A DNA stretch of 7,088 bases from Spirochaetales bacterium (lineage in GTDB: Bacteria; Spirochaetota; Spirochaetia; DSM-27196; SLST01), in the NCBI GenBank assembly GCA_028284845.1, contig JANQQY010000684.1, positions 1 to 7,088 of the forward strand, written 5' to 3'. The notes beneath the pieces were generated by a model. It did not search any database, had not been told where the DNA came from, and worked only from the letters and a program-made list of their open reading frames with translations. How positions within the stretch are numbered: the first letter of the stretch is position 1; each line of letters begins with the position of its first letter. Shown piece by piece: positions 1 through 5,941 of the stretch. The position numbers and the translations under genes are program-made.

Positions 1-858
1 CGGCACATTCAAGGCGCCTCCTTTCTTGATGTTCCGCGGCTCCCGGATGGGCCGAGGATTGAGCGCCGCTCGCCACGAAGCTACGTCTACGCGTCGCGAG
101 ACCGCTACGATGAGATGCACGACATGGTCCGTGCGGTTCGCGACTCTCGGTTCAAGTACGTTCGTCACTTCCACCCTGAGACGAGCTTTCACGGCTGGAA
201 CTCCTATAGAAACTCTCATCCGATCTTCCAGGAGCTTCTTCGGTTGCATAGTGAGGGGAGCCTCACGCCCGAGCAGTCCGGCCTCTTCGCTGCTTCTCGG
301 CCGCCGGAGGAGCTCTTTGATCTTGAGCTTGACCCTCACGAGCTGACCAACCTCGCCGACGATCCTCATCACGAGGAGACGCTCCTCCGGATGCGAGCCG
401 CACTCGACGAATGGCGAAACGATGTGGGCGACATGGGAGAGATACCGGAGGACGTGATGTATCGCAGCTGGTATCCGGACGGGGAACAGCCGGAGACGAT
501 CGCGCCTCGACTCATCTTCTTGGGTCCCGATCGATACGGCACCGACAAGACCGCCCCGGTGCCCACAGAGCCCATGCATGGTCCGACTCTTCTGCAGCTC
601 CACCCCGGTACCCAGGGATCATCCCTTGAGTACCGGATCAGACCGCGCGAGGCTCGAGACGTTTACGAGCTCAGTTCGTGGCTTCTCTACGGTGCGCCGG
701 TTGTACTTCCTGCGGGAGAGCTTCTGATAGAGGCTCGGGCGTCTCGGATTGGATATAAGATGAGCGGGACAACGAGCGCGCGGGTTACCGTGGTAGACGA
801 GCAACATGTTGGGTCCGTAGCGGCCGCTGGGGCGTCGATGGAGGGTAACGATGAGTAG
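1..858 (+). CDS. Sulfatase, S1 family, C-terminal part (5' truncated by window edge)
   Basis: This reading frame is open from the first base, so the gene begins upstream of the window; 285 codons and the stop are visible. The catalytic N-terminal half, with the formylglycine motif, is not visible. What remains matches the C-terminal part of S1 sulfatases of the N-sulfoglucosamine sulfohydrolase-like group. Residues 28-39 read YVYASRDRYDEM, followed by VRAVRDSRFKYVR, a typical strand pair of this family. Residues 103-112 are EELFDLELDP, followed by ELTNLADDP, the usual late signature. The sulfatase core seems to end near residue 138. About 145 residues follow, with a beta-rich stretch (about residues 195-263, containing LEYRIR, SSWLLYG and LLIEARASRIGYKMS) that resembles the chitobiase/hexosaminidase C-terminal-like accessory domain found on some sulfatases. 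The enzyme would remove sulfate esters or N-sulfate from a glycan. Whether it has a signal peptide cannot be seen. It overlaps the next sulfatase by 8 bases, so the two are co-transcribed. Confidence 0.88.
   Translation, partial: RHIQGASFLDVPRLPDGPRIERRSPRSYVYASRDRYDEMHDMVRAVRDSRFKYVRHFHPETSFHGWNSYRNSHPIFQELLRLHSEGSLTPEQSGLFAASRPPEELFDLELDPHELTNLADDPHHEETLLRMRAALDEWRNDVGDMGEIPEDVMYRSWYPDGEQPETIAPRLIFLGPDRYGTDKTAPVPTEPMHGPTLLQLHPGTQGSSLEYRIRPREARDVYELSSWLLYGAPVVLPAGELLIEARASRIGYKMSGTTSARVTVVDEQHVGSVAAAGASMEGNDE
840..845 (+). promoter_or_regulatory. Ribosome binding site of the second sulfatase, inside the first sulfatase gene
   Basis: GGAGGG lies 5 bases before the ATG at 851, within the last codons of the upstream sulfatase. 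It supports the 851 start and, with the 8-base overlap, suggests translational coupling of the two sulfatases. Confidence 0.7.
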
Positions 859-2254
859 TGTTCGGCCAAACGTGGTGGTGTTCATCAGCCACGACAGCGG
901 GCGATTCCTTGAGCAGTACGGTCACGATACCGTTCAGACGCCGAACTTCGGCCGGCTCGCCGAGATGGGGACCACTTTCGACAACGCCTTTTGCACGACG
1001 CCGCTCTGCGCGCCGGCGCGTTCCGCGCTTCTCACTGGGCTCTTTCCTCACCAGAACGGAATGATGGGATTGCCGAGTGATACCCTCGGCGGGTGGGATC
1101 TTGTGCGGAAGGAACGCCACCTCGCCCGGGTCTTTCGAGAGGCGGGGTACGAGAGCGTGCTGTGCGGGTTCGAGCACGAGACGCACGACTTCTGGTCCGC
1201 GGGCTTTGAACGGTCGCTTCACGGTAGCGGCGATTGGCACAACGGCGGGCTCCCGCTCGCCGGTGCCGGCCGCGAGATCGACGATTGGCTGGCACAGCGG
1301 CGTGAGCCGGCTGGGAGCCGGACGCCCAGCGATGCGGCGCCAGAACGTCCCTTCTATCTTCAAATCGGCTGCCAGGATACCCATCGCGAGTGGTCCAAGA
1401 CGAGTAGGCCCTTCCGCGATCGAGGCGTGTGGAAGGCGCCGTACCTCATAGAGAGCGAAGAGATTGATGCCGAGATGTCGGAGCAGCAGGGTGCGATCAA
1501 CACGCTCGACGCTGGTGTAGGCGAGGTACTGGACGCGCTCGAGGCGAACGGGGCGCTCGAAAACACGATTCTCATCTTCACAACCGACCACGGCATCGAT
1601 TTTCCGCGGGCCAAGGGCACGCTCTTTGACCCCGGCGTTGAGGTCTTCCTCTTTGCTGCCTGGACCGGCGGCGGCTGGTCATCCGGCGTCCGGGAGGAGC
1701 GGCTCGTGAGCCATGTCGACCTCTACCCCACGCTCCTGGAGAGTTGTGGTATCGCTGTGCCGGACGATTGTGCCGGGAGGTCTCTCGTTCCGATGCTTCG
1801 CGACGGCGGTAGCCCCTCTGCCGGAGGGGACGTCACAGGCGGGGTGCCCGACGTTCCGGCGACCGACTCTGATCCCGCTGTCTACTTCGAGAAGATCTAC
1901 CACGACAACTACGATCCCATGCGCGCTCTCCGGACCCAGAGATACAAGTACGTCCTCAACTTTGATGCCCAGACTCTCTACGACGTTCGGATTGCCACCG
2001 CGCCCCGCTACAACTGGTTCCGCTTCCCAATCAAGAAAGATCAGAGAGAAGAGCTCTACGACCTGGAGCACGACCCTGACGAGTCCAACAACCTCGTGAA
2101 AGACCCCGCCTCCGACGGGCTTCGCCTGGAACTAAAGCAACGACTCGCGGCTTGGATGCAGAGCACGAACGACCCGCTCCTTGAGGGCCCCATTCCCAGC
2201 CCCTACCACCTTCGAATCTCAGCGGAGATGAAGGAGCTTGCCGCGGAGGGGTAG
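851..2254 (+). CDS. Sulfatase, S1 family, N-sulfoglucosamine sulfohydrolase-like, cytoplasmic
   Basis: A complete 467-residue sulfatase. The formylglycine motif is C53-A-P-A-R57 followed by SALLTG, so it is a Cys-type enzyme that needs a maturase (FGE or anSME); none is encoded here. LTGLFPHQNGMMGL (61-74) closely matches the LTGLPQHQNGMYGL segment I recall from human heparan N-sulfatase, which is why I place it in that group. Other visible active-site residues are D15, H109, H178 (in QDTHREW), D246-H247 (in TTDHG) and K255 (in RAKGTLFD). Two usual residues differ. The first Asp of the metal-binding pair is His14, and the Lys of the common G-K-x-H motif is Phe107 (GFEH). The late signature EELYDLEHDPDE is at 401-412. 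The N-terminus (MSSVRPNVVVFISHDSG) goes straight into the first beta strand with no signal peptide, so cytoplasmic action on imported sulfated saccharides is likely. The substrate is unknown; S-ester and N-sulfate are both possible. Confidence 0.9.
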   Translation: MSSVRPNVVVFISHDSGRFLEQYGHDTVQTPNFGRLAEMGTTFDNAFCTTPLCAPARSALLTGLFPHQNGMMGLPSDTLGGWDLVRKERHLARVFREAGYESVLCGFEHETHDFWSAGFERSLHGSGDWHNGGLPLAGAGREIDDWLAQRREPAGSRTPSDAAPERPFYLQIGCQDTHREWSKTSRPFRDRGVWKAPYLIESEEIDAEMSEQQGAINTLDAGVGEVLDALEANGALENTILIFTTDHGIDFPRAKGTLFDPGVEVFLFAAWTGGGWSSGVREERLVSHVDLYPTLLESCGIAVPDDCAGRSLVPMLRDGGSPSAGGDVTGGVPDVPATDSDPAVYFEKIYHDNYDPMRALRTQRYKYVLNFDAQTLYDVRIATAPRYNWFRFPIKKDQREELYDLEHDPDESNNLVKDPASDGLRLELKQRLAAWMQSTNDPLLEGPIPSPYHLRISAEMKELAAEG

Positions 2255-2289
2255 CGCGGCCGTGGGCTTCACCCAAGCCCTATCCGCGG
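2241..2289. terminator. Stem-loop between convergent operons, possible bidirectional terminator
   Basis: GGGCTT (2264-2269) and AAGCCC (2275-2280) form a perfect 6-bp stem with a 5-base loop. They are enclosed by a possible outer stem, CCGCGGA (2241-2247) with TCCGCGG (2283-2289). The structure spans the stop codons of both converging genes (2252-2254 on plus, 2280-2282 on minus). No T-run follows on either strand, so this is not a canonical intrinsic terminator. Its position makes a role in ending both transcripts plausible. Confidence 0.4.
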
Positions 2290-3614
2290 ACCTCAGCGAA
2301 GAGCACATCGTCTGCTGAGAGCTCAACTCTGAATCTCTCATTGTGAACAGGAATCTCTCTGTCGCCAAAGAGGTCGTACATCCCGCCGCGCCACGACTCT
2401 TCAGATGCAATCGCTCGCCGGATCAGGCTGAGCGGAACGTCGCAAACGAGTGGGTTTGCGCTCGTGTTGAACACCCCGAACCAGCCAACAATCCCGTCAC
2501 TGGCGGATGGTTCCCTCGCGGGAGCGAACCAGAGCTGCCAGCTCTTCCGTTTCGCCAGCCGATGTCCCATGGAGCAGCTTCTGTTGCACCGAAGCACTCC
2601 GGGATGCGTGAGCAGCTCAAAGGACGCTTCGTCCGTGTCCGGCAGGTAGCCACCCATAAAGAGAGGCGACGCACTGATGGCGCGCTGGGCGATAAACGTT
2701 CGCTTTTGTGCCGGCGTGAAGCGGGAGAGCCGTTTGGTTCCCTTGCCATGGAGGAGATCCTCGCCCGGATCGGTTGCCTGATCGGCGTCGCGCCAGACTG
2801 AGAGCATTCCGAACGGAATCATGTCGAGATCCGGATAGAAGCCCGGAGCGTCGCTCTTCTCAGCGAGGCGCCAGCGATCAAATCCAATCGCAAGGTCGGT
2901 TCGATCGTCCCAGATGTCCTTCGTGATGCGGCTCATCGATGCCTTCTGATAGGCCTCAAGATCATCGAACCTGACCTCTCCTCCAGGCGAGAGGCTGAGA
3001 ACCATCTCTCTGCCGGATGATTCGATCGCCTTCACCACTGCTTCGATTTCCCTTGGATAGGGGACAATGTCGTCGGCTTTGATAAGATCGACTCCCCACT
3101 CCGCGAGCATCGCGATGTAGCTGTCGTAATACTCTTGGGCGCCCGGCTTGTCCATGTCGATGCCGTAGTTGTAGTCGCACCAGAGGCAGATACTCTCCGG
3201 ATCTGCTATGTCCGCGGCCGTCACATTGGTCCCGAGCACCGGAAGTCGTTTACTCACAGCCTTGCGAGGTACGCCTCGCATGATGTGAATCCCGAACTTG
3301 AGTCCGTACTCGTACGCCCGGTCGATGATGGGCACCAGTCCGTTCGGGAAGTTCACGGGCGCCGGGATGAGGCGCCCAAACTCGTCAAGGAGCACATCCG
3401 GTGCATGCCGTCCAAACGCGAATCGTGCTCCGGGATCTCGCTCGAAGAGTCCGTACCAGCCAGTATCAAGGACAACGTACTCGTACCCAAAGGGCGCGAG
3501 GCGTTCTCTAAAGACTTCCACGTTGGCGAGGATCGACTCCTCAGTCGCGACGCTCCCAAGGCAATCAAAGCTGTTCCAGCCTGACGGCGGAACGCTCGGT
3601 TTTACTACTCCCAT
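2280..3614 (-). CDS. Alpha-galactosidase-like glycoside hydrolase, family GH27
   Basis: A complete 444-residue protein with the GH27 layout: a TIM barrel followed by a short beta-sandwich C-terminus (about residues 350-444). Visible landmarks are GWNSFDCLG (12-20) at strand 1, VVLDTGWYG (47-55), and DLIKADDI (176-183), where D181 aligns with the catalytic nucleophile of GH27 (LKFDGC in human alpha-galactosidase A). RITKDIWDD (229-237) places D233 at the acid/base position, and PGFYPDLDMIPFG (257-269) matches the family's PGGWNDPDM segment. SASPLFMGG (314-322) matches APLFMS. The segment at 109-165, with IHIMRGVPRKAV and TAADIADPES, is shared with bacterial GH27-like proteins I recall. No signal peptide is present, so it probably works in the cytoplasm. 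The ATG at 3614 has AGGAG 6 bases upstream. It lies 37 bases after the GH42-like gene in one operon. It would release a terminal alpha-galactose or a related alpha-linked sugar; GH27 also includes alpha-N-acetylgalactosaminidases and beta-L-arabinopyranosidases, so exact specificity is open. Confidence 0.85.
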   Translation of the reverse strand: MGVVKPSVPPSGWNSFDCLGSVATEESILANVEVFRERLAPFGYEYVVLDTGWYGLFERDPGARFAFGRHAPDVLLDEFGRLIPAPVNFPNGLVPIIDRAYEYGLKFGIHIMRGVPRKAVSKRLPVLGTNVTAADIADPESICLWCDYNYGIDMDKPGAQEYYDSYIAMLAEWGVDLIKADDIVPYPREIEAVVKAIESSGREMVLSLSPGGEVRFDDLEAYQKASMSRITKDIWDDRTDLAIGFDRWRLAEKSDAPGFYPDLDMIPFGMLSVWRDADQATDPGEDLLHGKGTKRLSRFTPAQKRTFIAQRAISASPLFMGGYLPDTDEASFELLTHPGVLRCNRSCSMGHRLAKRKSWQLWFAPAREPSASDGIVGWFGVFNTSANPLVCDVPLSLIRRAIASEESWRGGMYDLFGDREIPVHNERFRVELSADDVLFAEVRG

Positions 3615-3651
3615 ATCGCACTCCTAAGCGCGGGCGTGTCCAACTCTCTCG

Positions 3652-5841
3652 TCACTTCCCACGTCCCACTACTCGGATGACTGCTGCATCGCGTGCCGGG
3701 ACATCGGCCTCGACCACTCCCTGTTCGCCGAGTGATGCGTTTGAGCCGCGTCTGACCTCAACCGTCGTCGCGTCAAAGAGATCGGGATCGAGTCGAACGA
3801 GGGCTCGTTGATCCACGTGAGATCTGTTGAGGATCCAGAGGAAGACGTCGTCAACCCCCGCGTGCACTCGGACGGTGATTCCGGTGTTGAACGGTACCTG
3901 AACGTAGGGCACAGCGTTCGTCTTGGTGAGGAGCGATGCAAACCAACGCCGGGTCGGCTCATCCGGGGCGGTTCGATAGGCATACCCGGGCATTGTGCCA
4001 ACCGTGATCACCCGGCCGGCACCAAAGGCGTGACTGACGATCGCAGCGGCCCCGTCGTCGTAGCTCCCAATCACTTCACCTGCCGGAGCCGAGTAGGTTT
4101 GGCGATAGATGGCTCCCTTGATCGTTCCTCGATCGGTGTGCACCTGGAGATCGTTCCATCTATCCGGGCCCAGGTGTGAACTCGTCTCCTTCCAACCTAC
4201 CGCGTCGGCGAGTGCGGCTCGGGGTTGCGTCGGTTCGAGGTGGCCATGGCTGCTCATGTAACCGGGACACCCTTCGAAGACCACCGTCCCGCCCGCATGT
4301 GCATAGGCCGTAATGGTCTCGATCGTTGAGTCGGTGAGCGCCACCGGGAAGGGCACGTAGAGCATTGGATACTCACCGATGTTTGGGAGACGGACCGCAT
4401 CAGCTTGGATGCTCGAGTCCCGGAACGCATCGTACGCGCCGGCCCAGCACTTTGCGTAGACGGATGTCGATCCCCCCGTTGTCCCCTCGTCTCCGAAGGT
4501 CGCATACCCGAACGCCTGTGCCTCCTCCACGATGAGTAACCCAATTTGCCCCCGCACCGGCCGCGCTTCCCAGAGATCGGCGATCGCCGGATCGTTTGCC
4601 CACTTCGCGAGGTCGCTTACCATCTCCGACCGAGGCGTGGGAGAGCCGTCCCTTCCGTACCAACCGAATGCCTCGAAGAACGGGCCGTCGAGCAGTGGGC
4701 GCCACCTGGGGTTGATGTATCCACGTGCGCCCGCGGCGAGGCTCATGAGGCAATCGATTCGGATCTCTTCCGGAATTGAAGGCCGGTCGACATTCACCTT
4801 GGGCGGGATCTTGGGAGATCGATTGGTCCAGGTTCCGAATCCGGGGCTCTCGGCGTGCCAGAACTCTTTGCCGCGGCTGGCAGCGCGTACGACGTCGCCC
4901 ACCATAAGCGCGTCAGCATTCTCGCTCATGATTCCGTGTGAGTATCCGTACACCTCGACGTTTCTCGCAGCCCTCCAATCGTCGGCCGCGACCGGGGCGA
5001 TATCGTTCTGAGCGTTGCCCTCACCATGGACGATGATGAGGTGGTTTGGATCGCACTCCTCTACGATGCGCTTTCGCCATTGAAGGGATCGTTCGGCGTT
5101 GTCGTTGGTGAAATCGAGGAAATCGTAGAAGTCCGGGTACGACTCCTCCTGCCTGGGAATCTCGATATCGTCCCACGACCTGAGGCTGTAGCGGAACCAG
5201 GTTTCTCGCAGCTCATCAATCGATCTGTACTTCTCTTTGAGCCACTCTACAAAACGGTCTCGCGTTGCGTCCGAATAGCACCGGAACGAGGTTCGATGCA
5301 GGGAGTACTCATTAAAGAGGTCGTACCCATAGAGCCCCGGGTGGTCCTTGTAGCGAGTTGCGAGTGCCCTCAAGAACTCCTCGGCATGCTGCTCTACCAC
5401 CGGGTGATCGAGGCACATGCTACGAAGTCCGCCGGTCGCGCAGGCCCGATGGTACTCGCTGGATCGGGGCACGCCGTCGATCGTGACCCATCGGGCCTCC
5501 GGGTGATCTCTGTACAACCATTCCGGCGCGTCCTGGATGAACTCGGCAATCACCGTCCTGATTCCGTACTTCGCAGCCAGGTCGAGCTGCTCATCGTAGG
5601 GTTCCCATTCAAATTCTCCCGGCCCTCGGCTGATGGCGTTCCATGTGAACCAGTGCCGAAATGTTCGATGGCCGTCAGCCACAGCCCGCTTGTAGTCGCG
5701 CTCCCAGTCTGTTCTTGGTGGAGCCGTGCGCCGGTAGTAGACCGCGCCGAACAAGACCGGATCGTGGTCGCGGGATTCCCCGACCTTTCGCGTTTCGACC
5801 GTGGGCATGACAAGAGTCTCATCTTTCAGGGCTGAAGCCAT
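3652..5841 (-). CDS. Beta-galactosidase-like glycoside hydrolase, family GH42
   Basis: A 729-residue protein of normal GH42 length. The frame can be opened back to 5952, but that start would overlap the divergent gene and put the operator inside the coding region. The ATG at 5841 has GGAAGGAG ending 6 bases upstream and is preferred. Domains, numbered from this start: catalytic TIM barrel about 28-405; middle flavodoxin-like trimerisation domain about 428-640 (QIGLLIVEEAQAFGY, then an AHAGGTVVFEG turn); small beta C-terminal domain about 645-725. YDLFNEYSLH gives the acid/base E178 (N177-E178), and FWHAESPGFGTW gives the nucleophile E331; AESPGFGTW corresponds to the family's EQ-PG--NW. INPRWRPL matches the later conserved WRQ strand. 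The first strand reads GAVYYRRTAP instead of the usual YYPEQW, and the strand-2 loop TWNAISRGPG also departs from the common FxWxxxEP, so substrate preference may differ from lactose. No signal peptide is visible. It is the first gene of the operon with the GH27-like gene and lies downstream of the LacI-type operator. Confidence 0.85.
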   Translation of the reverse strand: MASALKDETLVMPTVETRKVGESRDHDPVLFGAVYYRRTAPPRTDWERDYKRAVADGHRTFRHWFTWNAISRGPGEFEWEPYDEQLDLAAKYGIRTVIAEFIQDAPEWLYRDHPEARWVTIDGVPRSSEYHRACATGGLRSMCLDHPVVEQHAEEFLRALATRYKDHPGLYGYDLFNEYSLHRTSFRCYSDATRDRFVEWLKEKYRSIDELRETWFRYSLRSWDDIEIPRQEESYPDFYDFLDFTNDNAERSLQWRKRIVEECDPNHLIIVHGEGNAQNDIAPVAADDWRAARNVEVYGYSHGIMSENADALMVGDVVRAASRGKEFWHAESPGFGTWTNRSPKIPPKVNVDRPSIPEEIRIDCLMSLAAGARGYINPRWRPLLDGPFFEAFGWYGRDGSPTPRSEMVSDLAKWANDPAIADLWEARPVRGQIGLLIVEEAQAFGYATFGDEGTTGGSTSVYAKCWAGAYDAFRDSSIQADAVRLPNIGEYPMLYVPFPVALTDSTIETITAYAHAGGTVVFEGCPGYMSSHGHLEPTQPRAALADAVGWKETSSHLGPDRWNDLQVHTDRGTIKGAIYRQTYSAPAGEVIGSYDDGAAAIVSHAFGAGRVITVGTMPGYAYRTAPDEPTRRWFASLLTKTNAVPYVQVPFNTGITVRVHAGVDDVFLWILNRSHVDQRALVRLDPDLFDATTVEVRRGSNASLGEQGVVEADVPARDAAVIRVVGRGK

Positions 5842-5847
5842 CTGCAT

Positions 5848-5853
5848 CTCCTT
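5848..5853 (-). promoter_or_regulatory. Ribosome binding site deciding the GH42 start
   Basis: On the minus strand AAGGAG (within GGAAGGAG) ends 6 bases before the ATG at 5841. The in-frame ATG at 5847 abuts this site directly and is too close. No comparable site was noticed before the more distal ATGs of the same frame. Confidence 0.7.
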
Positions 5854-5891
5854 CCGGGCGATCATCCGCCGCTCGATCCCGGACAGCCGCC

Positions 5892-5901
5892 ATTGCGCAA
5901 T
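5892..5901. repeat. Second CG-centred palindrome ATTGCGCAAT next to the operator
   Basis: ATTGCGCAAT is a perfect 10-bp inverted repeat with a central CG. Its centre is 17 bases from the centre of the main operator palindrome, in the same divergent intergenic region. It could be an auxiliary repressor site, a site for another regulator, or chance. Its half-site TTGC differs from the AATC half-site of the main operator. Confidence 0.3.
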
Positions 5902-5922
5902 CGTAATGTAATCGATTACATT
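5893..5922 (+). promoter_or_regulatory. Weak candidate promoter for the aldo/keto reductase-regulator operon
   Basis: TTGCGC (5893-5898), an 18-base spacer, then TACATT (5917-5922), with 3/6 and 4/6 matches to the sigma-70 consensus. It would start transcription near 5929, leaving a very short leader with the Shine-Dalgarno site at its 5' end, which is marginal. The spacer overlaps the operator palindrome. Confidence 0.2.
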
Positions 5923-5929
5923 TCTGCAA
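5900..5929 (-). promoter_or_regulatory. Candidate promoter for the GH42-GH27 operon
   Basis: Read on the minus strand: TTGCAG (5929-5924), an 18-base spacer, then TACGAT (5905-5900), with 4/6 matches at the -10 box and TTG in the -35 box. The operator palindrome fills the spacer, the classic position for repression by occlusion. Transcription would start near 5893, giving a leader of about 50 bases that contains the AAGGAG site. Confidence 0.35.
5905..5922. promoter_or_regulatory. LacI/CcpA-type operator, 18-bp perfect palindrome
   Basis: AATGTAATCGATTACATT is perfectly self-complementary with a central CG. Its 14-bp core TGTAATCGATTACA fits the known LacI/CcpA-type operator consensus TGWAANCGNTNWCA at every position. 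It lies between divergent operons, 19 bases before the reductase ATG and 63 bases before the GH42 ATG. The LacI-family regulator encoded two genes away has the ATVSR recognition-helix motif known from proteins that bind such sites. Binding by that regulator is an inference, but sequence and position agree well. Confidence 0.85.
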
Positions 5930-5941
5930 GGAGCGCTGGCG

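Noticed and set aside
785..1591. Long minus-strand open frame (268 codons) opposite the second sulfatase
   Set aside because: It lies antisense to a well-supported sulfatase, its translation has no recognisable family, and long antisense frames are common in GC-rich coding DNA.
3615..3651. Gap between the GH42-like and GH27-like genes as a possible separate promoter or terminator
   Set aside because: Only the AGGAG ribosome site is visible; no promoter boxes or hairpin stand out, so one operon is the simpler reading.
5026..5835. Long plus-strand open frame (269 codons) opposite the GH42-like gene
   Set aside because: Antisense shadow of the GH42 gene; no recognisable domain or supporting context.
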